Shown here: positions 24,708-33,650 of the stretch, one piece after another | Position numbering within the stretch: the first letter of the stretch is position 1 | Layout: each line of letters opens with the position of its first letter | Program-made: the position numbers and the translations under genes | Notes under the pieces: model-generated | Database searches by the model: none | What the model saw: only the letters and a program-made list of their open reading frames with translations | Told to the model about the DNA's origin: nothing | NCBI GenBank assembly: GCA_030650845.1 | Contig: JAUSDC010000209.1 | Coordinates: 16,473-80,472 of the forward strand | Reading direction: 5' to 3' | DNA from: Candidatus Methanoperedens sp. | GTDB lineage: Archaea > Halobacteriota > Methanosarcinia > Methanosarcinales > Methanoperedenaceae | Length of the DNA stretch: 64,000 nt

Positions 24708-25733
24708 TTATTTATAAGTTTTGCGAAATCCTTCTGTGTCTGAAAGAGACCTTACAAGTGGAGCTATCTCGTCGCTGTACCATTTTTTTTTGATATATTG
24801 CGGATATATTGGAAGCCGCTCACGCAATGGTACCCCTGCCATTGCATGGAGTTCAACTAGCGTTGGCCATGCAGATTCAGGATTTATGTGATCGATGGTC
24901 TCTGGTGAGATCCCGCCAAGGTCATTGGCGCCGCATTCCAGCAATTGTCCAGGTGAGATCAGGTTCGGGGATACCTGGACAGCAACGTCTCCTGGAAGTA
25001 TTTTCCTTCCCAGCATTACGGTTTCTTTCATCGTTCTTATTTCTGGCTCAGGGTAAATGGACATCTTAGTTCCAGGCTTGGGGATAAAATTCTGGATTAT
25101 TACCTCCTGGATATGACCGAATTCCCTGTGGGTGTCCCTTATTTTGCACAATGAGTGCAGCCGGTCAGCTGGCGTTTCCCCTATACCAACGAGAAGACCT
25201 GTGGTGAAGGGAATATTAAGTTCACCTGCTGCTCTGATGGTTTTAAGGCGCGCTTCAGGAACTTTTCCTGTGCAGTCTTTGTGAGCTTTAACAATGCCTG
25301 TAGTCTCAAGCATAAGCCCCATACTGGCATTGCAGGGTTTGAGTTTTTCAAGCTCGTGTTTTTCAAGTATGCCTGGATTGCTGTGGGGGAGCAGTCCTTT
25401 TTGTATCGAGATGTGACACATGTCTATAAGGTAATCGATCATAGAATTGTATCCAAGCCCCTCGAGCTTTGGCATGAATCCTTCTACTTCTTCAGCATGT
25501 TCTCCGAATGTGAAAAGCGCTTCTGAGCATCCTGCCCTGACTCCCCGATCAATGATCTTTTCAACTTCTGCGGGTGTAAGCAGATTTGCCTCGGGATGAC
25601 CGATGTCGCGGCGGAAGCCGCAGTAACCGCACCTGTTCCTGCAGATGTTGGTAAGGGGGATGAATACGTTGCGGGAGAATGTGGCATATGTGGGCGGCAT
25701 GATCTGGAATTGTCCCCGCTCGTACATAACCAT
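24708..25733 (-). CDS. cofG: FO synthase subunit 1 (CofG)
   Basis: A 341-residue radical SAM protein, the partner of CofH in FO formation. The cluster motif is NICRNRCGYCGF (Cys31, Cys35, Cys38). Other CofG features are LFTFGEHAEEVEGF, SNPGILEKHELE, TTGLLVGIGET and the C-terminal ECGANDLGGISPETID. It is first of the cofG-cofH pair, and its product acts on tyrosine with the ribityl pyrimidine substrate. Divergent from tRNA-Leu, with 53 nt between. Confidence 0.95.
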   Translation of the reverse strand: MVMYERGQFQIMPPTYATFSRNVFIPLTNICRNRCGYCGFRRDIGHPEANLLTPAEVEKIIDRGVRAGCSEALFTFGEHAEEVEGFMPKLEGLGYNSMIDYLIDMCHISIQKGLLPHSNPGILEKHELEKLKPCNASMGLMLETTGIVKAHKDCTGKVPEARLKTIRAAGELNIPFTTGLLVGIGETPADRLHSLCKIRDTHREFGHIQEVIIQNFIPKPGTKMSIYPEPEIRTMKETVMLGRKILPGDVAVQVSPNLISPGQLLECGANDLGGISPETIDHINPESAWPTLVELHAMAGVPLRERLPIYPQYIKKKWYSDEIAPLVRSLSDTEGFRKTYK

Positions 25734-25786
25734 GTCGAATATACGTTAGATTAATGTAATCCAAGGGTTATTTAACGTGTCCCCAT

Positions 25787-25869
25787 GCGAGAGTATCCAA
25801 GCGGCCAAAGGAGTTGGACTTAAGATCCAATCGCGCAGGCGTCCGTGGGTTCAAATCCCATCTCTCGCA
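25787..25869 (+). tRNA. tRNA-Leu (anticodon UAA)
   Basis: 83 nt without encoded CCA. The 7-bp acceptor stem is GCGAGAG (25787-25793) with CTCTCGC (25862-25868) and discriminator A. The anticodon stem TTGGA/TCCAA encloses loop CTTAAGA, anticodon TAA. A long variable arm (CGC-GCAG-GCG) and the T arm GTGGGTTCAAATCCCAT complete a class II leucine tRNA. A TATA-like TTATTTAA lies about 10-20 nt upstream. Confidence 0.95.
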
Positions 25870-25920
25870 TTCTTTCGATAGTTTTATATATCATGCTTTT
25901 GTTGTAGGAAAAAGTGTAAA

Positions 25921-25969
25921 GTGGCAGGTCAAACTTTTTTTACCACCAACCCACTCCCCAACCTGCCAC
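25921..25969. other. Inverted repeat between tRNA-Leu and uvrC
   Basis: GTGGCAGGT (25921-25929) and ACCTGCCAC (25961-25969) are perfect complements separated by 31 nt that include a T-run. An outer AGTG/CACT pair lengthens the stem after a gap. It may end tRNA transcription or sit in the uvrC leader. Confidence 0.45.
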
Positions 25970-26030
25970 ATGCACTATACATTAAGCGAATATCTGACAT
26001 TCTTGCGATAAGCAAGCATCTATATTCATT

Positions 26031-27782
26031 ATGACCGTAAATATCGAAGACGCTAAAAGACTCCCAAGATCCCCTGGAGTTTACCTGATGAAAAACAGAG
26101 ATGAAAAAGTCATCTATGTAGGAAAAGCATCATCCCTCAAGGACAGGGTGAGCCAGTATTTCAGGGAGTCTGACTCGCCTAAAACCCGGATGCTCATGCG
26201 GAATATCGAAGAACTTGAGTATATCGTCACAGGAACTGAAGTCGAAGCGCTTGTTCTGGAATCAAACCTTATCAAAGAGCATGCTCCGCGGTATAATGTT
26301 AAACTTCGGGATGATAAGGCATATCCTTTCATCAAGATAACGAACGAGGAATATCCCCGCATTTGCATTGCCCGGCGGCGGGAGCGGGATGGTGCGCATT
26401 ACTTCGGTCCTTATCCAGGTTCAAAGTCTGTACGCGAACTCATAAAAATGGCATCAAGTCTGGGTATAAGAAGATGCAGGAAAAAATTACCCTGCCCAAC
26501 GTGTCTCAACTATCATATTAAACAGTGCATAGCTCCGTGCATAGGGGCAGTGACGAAGGAAGAATACCTTGGGATCATCAGAAATGTATCTGAACTCCTC
26601 AGGGGAAGAAGCAGCCAGTTGATCCAATCGTTAACTCATGAGATGGAACTACTTTCAAAAGATCAGGAATACGAAAAAGCAGCACGGATCCGCGATCAGA
26701 TCGATGCGCTGCGAGAACTTTCAGAAAAACAGCGTGTGAACGTGCATGGGCTAAAAGAACAGGATGTTCTGGCTTATGCAATCGCCGGGGAAAAGGCAGC
26801 ACTGCAGGTATTCCATGTGAACGAAGGGAAGCTCAGGGGTCGTGACACATTTACACTTTCCATGGCTGGCTCTGATGAGGAAGAGATGCTTTCAAGTTTT
26901 ATAAAACAGTATTATCTTGACGTCATTCCACCACAGGAATTAATAATCCCGGTCGAGATAACGGATGGATCCATATCGTTATGGCTTGCCGATAAGGGTT
27001 CAAGGCTCAAGACACCAAAGAACGCAGAAGAGAAAGGTCTTATGAATTTTGCACAGGAGAACGCGCGAATGCTTCTTGGCCAGGAATTACTTCATGAAGG
27101 TAAGACAGAAGCGCTCCTGGCACTTCAGAAAGCACTAAATCTAACTGGCACGCCATCTATTATCGAGGCTTTTGACATCTCGAACATCAGCGGTACGGAC
27201 GCCACGGGTTCACTTGTGGTTTTCGTTAATGGGAAACCTTTCAAAAAGAACTACCGGCAATTTAAGATTAAGTCCGTGGAGGGTGCGGATGATTTTGCTA
27301 TGATGGGAGAAGTTGTGGGGCGCGCTTATGCCAGGAGAAAAGACGAAGGAAAAAATATGCCGGACCTTGTTTTAATTGACGGGGGAAAAGGACAGCTTGG
27401 AGCTGCACTTGCTGCGATGAGTGATCTGGGGCTCAATATCAATGTGGTTGCACTTGCCAAGGAATTCGAGCATATTTTCCTGCCGGATAGAGAGGACCCA
27501 GTGGTTTTACCTAAAGATTCACCTGCACTCAAACTGCTCCAGAGTATACGGGATGAAGCACACAGGTTCGCACTGGGATATCACAGGAAATTGAGAGGGA
27601 AAAGGGTTACCCGGTCTGAACTTGACATGATCCCAGGCATAGGTGAAAAAAAGAAACAGGCACTATTGAGGTATTTTGGGTCCGTGGAGAAATTAAGGGC
27701 AACCCATATTGAGGAGATAGCAAAGGTCCCAGGGATCAGGAAAAAAGATGCAGAAGAAGTTTGGAAATATTTCAGGAAATGA
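26031..27782 (+). CDS. uvrC: Excinuclease ABC subunit C
   Basis: UvrC makes both incisions in UvrABC nucleotide-excision repair. The 583-residue protein has the N-terminal GIY-YIG nuclease domain (SPGVYLMKNRDEKVIYVGKA), a Cys cluster (CRKKLPCPTCLNYHIKQCIAPC), the UvrB-binding UVR motif (residues about 200-240), the RNase H-like endonuclease half (EAFDISNISGTDATGSLVVF and DLVLIDGGKGQLGAA) and two C-terminal helix-hairpin-helix motifs (MIPGIGEKKKQALLRYFGS; VPGIRKKDAEEV). Bacterial-type excision repair occurs in mesophilic methanogens by transfer; uvrA and uvrB are not in the window. Confidence 0.96.
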   Translation: MTVNIEDAKRLPRSPGVYLMKNRDEKVIYVGKASSLKDRVSQYFRESDSPKTRMLMRNIEELEYIVTGTEVEALVLESNLIKEHAPRYNVKLRDDKAYPFIKITNEEYPRICIARRRERDGAHYFGPYPGSKSVRELIKMASSLGIRRCRKKLPCPTCLNYHIKQCIAPCIGAVTKEEYLGIIRNVSELLRGRSSQLIQSLTHEMELLSKDQEYEKAARIRDQIDALRELSEKQRVNVHGLKEQDVLAYAIAGEKAALQVFHVNEGKLRGRDTFTLSMAGSDEEEMLSSFIKQYYLDVIPPQELIIPVEITDGSISLWLADKGSRLKTPKNAEEKGLMNFAQENARMLLGQELLHEGKTEALLALQKALNLTGTPSIIEAFDISNISGTDATGSLVVFVNGKPFKKNYRQFKIKSVEGADDFAMMGEVVGRAYARRKDEGKNMPDLVLIDGGKGQLGAALAAMSDLGLNINVVALAKEFEHIFLPDREDPVVLPKDSPALKLLQSIRDEAHRFALGYHRKLRGKRVTRSELDMIPGIGEKKKQALLRYFGSVEKLRATHIEEIAKVPGIRKKDAEEVWKYFRK

Positions 27783-27915
27783 TATTCCGGACTCAACATT
27801 TCAGGACTATACATTTCAAGAAATAGATAGAAAACTAAATAAGTAATAAATGAGCATTATCATAATAATATTTATCACATAAGTATCTATCTAAAAGAGG
27901 TTAAGTGGTCATTAC

Positions 27916-29394
27916 ATGATTCTCAGAAAAAATATTTCTCTAACTGATGATTATTTAAAAAAACTTGATCCTCTGATGCAAAAGCACAATGGTAATCTAA
28001 GTGCTGTTATCCGTGAGGTGATCGACCTTGCAGATGTAGCATTCCAGGATCCTGACTCTGTAAAAAAACTTATTTCAGGATTAAAAAAGGAGCAGAATCT
28101 GACGTCATCAACTATCGTATGGGCATTGAAAAATCTTGAAGGCAGACTTCCTGATGAAGAGACTGTTCACAACATCCTTGGCAATAACATTTCATCTCTT
28201 TCTGATCTGGAAAAACGCTTAAATGAACTTGGGAGTGAAGTATATTGGGGAATGTCAATTAAGATCATTTCTGATAATAATTTCCAGCCAAAAAACGCTA
28301 CCATTTCAATAGATGGAAAAAATCCTCATGCGAACAGGTATATGGCTTCAGTTATTGCTTTATTAGCTGCAAAAAAGTATGATCTTGGTATTTCAGAGAC
28401 CCGAAATATCAATGGATCTTTAGAAATGTTTTTGATAAATGGTGAAAAAAGTTGGATTCATAAAAAAATCCTGGAGAATTTTGGGTATATGGATGAGGTT
28501 TACACTGAATTACACAATAAACCTGATTTCTGGAATTTCCTGATACACCTTTATTCGAAGATGAACTACGATATGTCAGTAATGCCAAAACAACTTTTTG
28601 AAGAAATTCAGGGGGCAGGAATGACATATAAGATCACTAACTGTATTGAGAGGTTTTGCGGTTCCCCCATAAATCAGATCCCTCAAGAAGATTTTTTGAA
28701 AAATTTGAAGGTTCTTTATAAAAATATGGGCTTCATAGAAGATATGGATATCAATAATGAGTCATTAATAATACATCATAAGTTCTCCAATCCTGTTGCT
28801 ATTGGAAAGCTTGCTAATAATTTTGTAGAATTATTGCATCTTAATGGAAGTACTTACAGTTCCACAGCTGGAGAGAATCTCATAGTTCTCAAGCCACTTC
28901 CTGAAATTGGAAAGATCCTTATAAGAATGGTAGAGGATATTAAAACAAGAGGGGAACCTGTTGCAAATTATTATACAGATCTGCTTAATATTTTAAAAAT
29001 GCTAAAAAATGTGCCTTCAAATGATGAGTTCATAAGATCGATCGGCAACAAGTTCGGTACTAAAATAATTGAAAATTATAAACATAATAAAAAAATATCG
29101 GGCTGGGATCCCGGGACGTTTATGAAATATTTACAGGAAATGAGTGATATCCTTAAACAGGATTCAAAATGGTCAAATGTCAGTGAAAATATCATTTGCG
29201 GCAAAATTTCGAATTGTCCTTTAGTAAAAACTGATACCCAGATCAATAGTAATAATTGTATGTTCATTCAAAGCCTGTACGATATATGGATCTCGAATGC
29301 TTTCGGTGATCAAATTGAAAGAGTCCATAATATATCAAAAAATACACTATCAGAAATTGAACCTTGTGAGATCTATATTGCATTAAAATCATGA
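27916..29394 (+). CDS. Hypothetical regulator: RHH-like N-terminus and duplicated sensor-like domains
   Basis: A 492-residue protein. The first 45 residues (ISLTDDYLKKLDPLMQKHNG then NLSAVIREVIDLAD) resemble a ribbon-helix-helix DNA-binding motif. The middle has two similar blocks, one near residues 115-165 and one near 275-330 (LIIHHKFSNPVAIGKLANNF), both a strand followed by a residue-rich helix. The C-terminus (NNCMFIQSLYDIWISNAFGD and following CEIYIAL) is reminiscent of V4R-like small-molecule-binding domains. It is AT-rich and precedes the membrane histidine kinase by 158 nt on the same strand, so it may act in that signalling pathway. Domain assignments are tentative. Confidence 0.5.
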   Translation: MILRKNISLTDDYLKKLDPLMQKHNGNLSAVIREVIDLADVAFQDPDSVKKLISGLKKEQNLTSSTIVWALKNLEGRLPDEETVHNILGNNISSLSDLEKRLNELGSEVYWGMSIKIISDNNFQPKNATISIDGKNPHANRYMASVIALLAAKKYDLGISETRNINGSLEMFLINGEKSWIHKKILENFGYMDEVYTELHNKPDFWNFLIHLYSKMNYDMSVMPKQLFEEIQGAGMTYKITNCIERFCGSPINQIPQEDFLKNLKVLYKNMGFIEDMDINNESLIIHHKFSNPVAIGKLANNFVELLHLNGSTYSSTAGENLIVLKPLPEIGKILIRMVEDIKTRGEPVANYYTDLLNILKMLKNVPSNDEFIRSIGNKFGTKIIENYKHNKKISGWDPGTFMKYLQEMSDILKQDSKWSNVSENIICGKISNCPLVKTDTQINSNNCMFIQSLYDIWISNAFGDQIERVHNISKNTLSEIEPCEIYIALKS

Positions 29395-29552
29395 AAAGTA
29401 AAGGTTGGCATAAAAGAAATCGGAGGGTTATAGAAGGTAGGAGATGTTGCCAACCTCAATACATACAATTGCTGCACAATAACATAATAACAGTTGAGAT
29501 TAACCGTGCTACTGAAATATATTATTGGAATGACAATGCAGGTAGGAATTGA

Positions 29553-31733
29553 ATGACTAAGATTAAACATGTTCTTCGACTTCTGATTATAATTGTTTCG
29601 ATCATTATTATCGGGATCTTCCTTGAGCCGTTCAGGAACGTATCACCGTTATTGAAAGATTATTTCGAGGTAACAACCGAACTATTGCCTCTTGTAATGT
29701 CTTTTTCAATATTTGTGACGACCTGGTTCGCATATGATAAGAGCCGCGATGACAATTCGTTCTTTCTTGGCGCATCTTTCTTTGTAATGGGACTGATTCA
29801 GCTATTTCAGATGCTTTCTCATCCCTATATGCCAGATTTTATCACGCCAAATTCGATCGAAAAAGCCACAACTTTCAGATTTCTGCTGTGGCCGATATCG
29901 GTTCTATTATTTTATGTAAGTGCATATATTTATCGGGATTCGCTTCCCGGGATAATAGGCAAATATGTCATGTTCACATCTGCAATTATTTTATCTTTGA
30001 TTTCCGTGACACTGGTTTTATTTTATCCTCAAATATTGACTGAAGTGAATCCTATTAAAGGCGATATTTCCAGTGCATGGATATTAATGGCAGTTATCAC
30101 TTCGATCTTCTTATTATATGCAAGCAATCTGTACAACAAAAGACTTGAGTTCACCAAAGATAAGAATATAATTTGTTTAATTTATGGATTCATTATAATA
30201 TATTCCAGTTTTTTTGTGGATTTCTTTTATGTATATTCAGGAAATTTGCTTCAGGCAGCCGGGTTCTATTTTGTATATCTTGCAATGTTCAAATCATCTG
30301 TCGAGAAACCATATGAAAAACTGGCTATTGCAGAGCACAGGATGCGGTATCTGGCAGAAGAGAAGTACATGAATCTTTTCGATAATGCCAATGATGCCAT
30401 AGTAGTAACCGATACGCAGGACAGGATACTTTCATGGAACAAAAGTGCTGAAAGTATATTCGGATGGAATGAAGAAGAATTGGCAGAAAAAAATCTCTTT
30501 GATGTGGTGGTGCCGAAGCGACTGCATACCAGGCTCAACAATATCAAGAACGATGTTATTTCAGGCAGCAGAACGAGGGGTTTTGATCTAATAAATATGC
30601 ATAAAAATGGAAGCGAGATAGATGTCAGCATGACCCTGTCTCCTTTGCTTGATTCTGATAACAAGATCATCGGAATGTCAAGTATAATCAGAGATATTAC
30701 CCAGCAAAAACTTGCTGAAGAAGCATTGCGCAAGAGTGAAGAGAAATTCAGGTCGCTCATTGAGAACTCAACAGACATTATCACAATTCTTGGCGAAGCA
30801 GGGATCATATACTATCTCAGCCCTTCCATCGAGAGATCTTTTGGATATAATACGCAGGAACTTGTTGGAAAGAATATTTCAGAAATCATCCATCCTGATG
30901 ATATGCAGCGCTTTAATGATGTTTTTATGGAAAAGATCAAGAACCCGAATATAACATCATCTATAGAAGTTCGAGCCCGGCATAAAGATAACTCCTGGCG
31001 TATTCTTGAATCCATTGGCAAAATGCTTCCTCAGGATCTGGTAGTCAAGGGTGTTGTTCTTAATTCCCGTGATATAACTGAGCGAAAGCAGGCTGAAGAA
31101 CAGATCAGATCCTCACTGCATGAAAAAGAAGTGTTATTAAGAGAGGTTCATCACAGGGTCAAGAACAATATGCAGATAATCTCAAGTCTGTTGAGACTTC
31201 AGTCGGATTTCAGCAAAGATAAGAATATTATCGAGATGTTCAATGAGAGCAGGAATAGAATAATTTCGATGTCTCTTATTCATGAAAAACTATATCAATC
31301 AAAAGACTTTTCAAAAATCGATCTTAAAGGATATATTGTTGACCTGGTCAATGGTCTATTCCAATCGTATGGGGTCAACATGAATAAGATCGCATTGAAT
31401 ATCAATGTTGAAAACATTCCGCTGGGTATTGATTCTGCAATTCCATGCGGATTGATCATTAACGAGCTTGTAACTAATTCGTTAAAACATGCATTTCCAG
31501 GTGACAGGAAAGGTGAGATCAGGGTAATTCTTCATTTGACCCCGGAAAAAATGATCGAACTTGTGGTTGGTGATAACGGCATCGGTCTCCCGGAAAACCT
31601 TGATTTAAAGAACATAAAATCATTGGGTTTGCATCTTGTTCCCATGCTGGCAGAAAATCAATTGATGGGGAGTCTGGATATTAGTAAGAATAATGGAACT
31701 GAATTTACAATAAAATTTAGAGGTGAAAAATAA
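29553..31733 (+). CDS. Membrane histidine kinase with MASE3-like sensor, two PAS domains, HisKA_2
   Basis: A 726-residue sensor kinase: seven to eight N-terminal membrane helices (residues about 5-250, MASE3-like), two PAS domains (about 260-385 and 390-515), a HisKA_2-type dimerisation domain with the phospho-accepting His in REVHHRVKNNMQIISSLLRL, and a C-terminal HATPase (VGDNGIGLPENL; GTEFTIKF). The stop codon shares its last base with the ATG of the response regulator gene, so the pair is translationally coupled. The N-terminal sensor may detect a membrane or redox signal; the ligand is unknown. Confidence 0.88.
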   Translation: MTKIKHVLRLLIIIVSIIIIGIFLEPFRNVSPLLKDYFEVTTELLPLVMSFSIFVTTWFAYDKSRDDNSFFLGASFFVMGLIQLFQMLSHPYMPDFITPNSIEKATTFRFLLWPISVLLFYVSAYIYRDSLPGIIGKYVMFTSAIILSLISVTLVLFYPQILTEVNPIKGDISSAWILMAVITSIFLLYASNLYNKRLEFTKDKNIICLIYGFIIIYSSFFVDFFYVYSGNLLQAAGFYFVYLAMFKSSVEKPYEKLAIAEHRMRYLAEEKYMNLFDNANDAIVVTDTQDRILSWNKSAESIFGWNEEELAEKNLFDVVVPKRLHTRLNNIKNDVISGSRTRGFDLINMHKNGSEIDVSMTLSPLLDSDNKIIGMSSIIRDITQQKLAEEALRKSEEKFRSLIENSTDIITILGEAGIIYYLSPSIERSFGYNTQELVGKNISEIIHPDDMQRFNDVFMEKIKNPNITSSIEVRARHKDNSWRILESIGKMLPQDLVVKGVVLNSRDITERKQAEEQIRSSLHEKEVLLREVHHRVKNNMQIISSLLRLQSDFSKDKNIIEMFNESRNRIISMSLIHEKLYQSKDFSKIDLKGYIVDLVNGLFQSYGVNMNKIALNINVENIPLGIDSAIPCGLIINELVTNSLKHAFPGDRKGEIRVILHLTPEKMIELVVGDNGIGLPENLDLKNIKSLGLHLVPMLAENQLMGSLDISKNNGTEFTIKFRGEK

Positions 31734-32434
31734 TGGCACAAAGTCGGATATTGGTCGTTGAAGATGAAGTCATTGTAGCTGATGACATCAGAAGAAGCTT
31801 GAAGAATCTGGGGTATGATGTCCCTTCAATAGTATCTTCAGGAGAGGCGGCGATCAAAAAGGCGGAAGAGGATAGGCCGGATCTGGTGCTAATGGATATA
31901 ATGCTTCAGGGTAAAATGGATGGAATTGAGGCTGCAGGCAATATAATATCCCGTTTTGATATCCCGGTAGTATATCTTACAGCATATTCTGATGAAAAGA
32001 TCCTTGAAAGGGCAAAAATTACAGAACCATTTGGATACCTGATCAAACCATATAAGGACAGGGAATTGGAAATAAATATTGAGATCGCCCTGTACAAACA
32101 CAGGACTATGAAGGAATTAAAGGAGAGCAGGGAGTGGTTCCACGGGACGCTCAACAGCATAAGCGATGCCGTGATAGCTACTGATCCAAAGGGTTGCGTG
32201 CTATTCATGAACCCTCCTGCCCAGTCCCTGACCGGATGGACTTTAGAAGAAGCCCAGGGCAAACCCCTGAAAGATGTATTTAATATCACGAGCGAAGTGA
32301 TAGAAGATCAGGGGGTGCAAACCATTCTTATGGATAAGAACAAAACGAAGATACAGATTCACAGCAGCAATAATATCATTAAGGATGACAGGGGGAATAT
32401 TATCGGGATAGTTCTTGTTTTTCGTAATTGCTAA
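31733..32434 (+). CDS. Response regulator receiver-PAS protein
   Basis: A 233-residue protein with a receiver domain (about 1-120; phosphoacceptor Asp55 in LVLMDIMLQGKMDGIEA, conserved Thr/Ser switch in VVYLTAYSDE, Lys in GYLIKPYKD) and a C-terminal PAS domain (about 137-233). It has no DNA-binding or enzymatic output domain, like many archaeal response regulators, so it probably acts by protein contact. It is coupled to the kinase just before it, its likely phosphodonor. Confidence 0.88.
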   Translation: MAQSRILVVEDEVIVADDIRRSLKNLGYDVPSIVSSGEAAIKKAEEDRPDLVLMDIMLQGKMDGIEAAGNIISRFDIPVVYLTAYSDEKILERAKITEPFGYLIKPYKDRELEINIEIALYKHRTMKELKESREWFHGTLNSISDAVIATDPKGCVLFMNPPAQSLTGWTLEEAQGKPLKDVFNITSEVIEDQGVQTILMDKNKTKIQIHSSNNIIKDDRGNIIGIVLVFRNC

Positions 32435-32918
32435 TTTTTTCAGAGATATTTTGGTTATTTTCACTTCAGCCTATCTGGCTTTCAGCAAAATGTCATCTTT
32501 CTTATTCATGTTTCCCACCTGCAATCAGCAGCAGAATCACACTATCAGGAAGCTATGGTTTCACCTGAAATACAGGATTCTTCTGGATTGATTGACATAT
32601 TTAGAAATCTAAATCGTTACGATAAGAATCATTTACAAAAAATACAAGATTATATGGTTAAGCATTCACACGTAAATGGTTAAACTATTTGCCTTGTTGC
32701 GATCGTGCTCTATAAACAGTTCTCAGGGCGCTTTGAACCCTAGCAACGAGATAAACACAAAAATCTTATCATCCTTACTATCATACTAACTATCATAAGT
32801 ATTTTAGAAAGCTTTAAGTAATGAAAAATCATTACGGCTCCTGATTGTGGTGAGCAATATGACCTAGAAAATAGGCAGGTTGAGAGGCGAATAATTATGT
32901 TAAGATATCTGAGGATGC
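32435..32918. other. 484-nt gap with one possible 42-aa frame and a small palindrome
   Basis: The gap holds an ATG frame at 32555-32683 (MVSPEIQDSSGLIDIFRNLN...) of 42 residues with no ribosome site. It also holds tandem ACTATCATA repeats near 32777-32800 and a 7-bp inverted repeat, GTAATGA-AAAA-TCATTAC (32818-32835), about 90 nt before the next gene. No RNA gene or mobile element was recognised. Confidence 0.3.
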
Positions 32919-33347
32919 ATGTTGGAAACTGCCGAACAAAGAGTGGAATTATTAAAAAAAGGTTTTTCTGGAAAAGAGATTGAGAAGCTTTATATTGAAT
33001 ATAATAATTTCAAAATAATCCGTTCCCCTATCCTTTTTGATGCATTTGAATTTGATTTCAATCAAAACACGAGTGCCTTAATAAGTCGTAAGGTTAGTAT
33101 TGAATCTGCTCCCTCTTTATTCAAAAATAAAAGAGAAACAAAATCAATATTGATATTAGCGATTTTTATATTAATTCTTGCTCTCCTTGTTCCTATTTCT
33201 ACAATATTTTTAGGTTTGCTTCTGTTGTTTCTTTTTGTTCCTCCAATGTTAGCTTTAGTGATAATATTCATTGAGGGAATAGTTGTAATTTCAAAGGAAT
33301 TGAATAGACTATCTCTACCGAACTATGTTTTCAATCTAGAGATGTGA
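32919..33347 (+). CDS. Two-helix membrane protein, unknown function
   Basis: A 142-residue protein. The first 70 residues are soluble and charged (ELLKKGFSGKEIEKLYIEYN), and two adjacent long hydrophobic helices follow (about 76-97, ILILAIFILILALLVPI, and about 100-124), then a short C-terminal tail. GAGGATGC just before the ATG may be the ribosome site. It is AT-rich and alone. No family recognised. Confidence 0.5.
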   Translation: MLETAEQRVELLKKGFSGKEIEKLYIEYNNFKIIRSPILFDAFEFDFNQNTSALISRKVSIESAPSLFKNKRETKSILILAIFILILALLVPISTIFLGLLLLFLFVPPMLALVIIFIEGIVVISKELNRLSLPNYVFNLEM

Positions 33348-33650
33348 TTTATGCTCATTTCGAAAGTGCTTCTATTGAAGCATTTTTTGGATGTGCTGGA
33401 AATGGGAGATATGGACTTCAGCTATGTGGTCTTGCCTGAAGAAAAAGTTCCGGAGAGTTCCATCAAAATCTGGAAGCAACGTGGCTATGACCCTGCCTCT
33501 ATCGGCACACTGTTCACGTAAAGTTTTCAAATAAGAGTCAGGAATACATATATCCATCTTACTTCTGGTCAGAATAAAGGTATCCAGCATTCATTTTCTT
33601 CACGGTATTTATGCCGGAGTTGGATAATGCATCATTGGTCGTTGCAATAT
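33348..33650. other. 303-nt gap with overlapping short frames, possible gene remnant
   Basis: A plus-strand ATG frame at 33351-33521 encodes 56 residues ending KIWKQRGYDPASIGTLFT, and a minus-strand frame at 33372-33590 encodes 72. They overlap almost entirely, and neither has a convincing ribosome site or known motif, so this may be a decayed gene. The plus-strand protein has a more natural composition. Confidence 0.25.

Noticed and set aside
29402..29456. Inverted repeat AGGTTGGCA/TGCCAACCT
   Set aside because: Only 9 bp with a 37-nt loop; too weak to call without conservation.
33372..33590. 72-aa minus-strand gene
   Set aside because: Fully overlaps another short frame, with no ribosome site or motif on either side.
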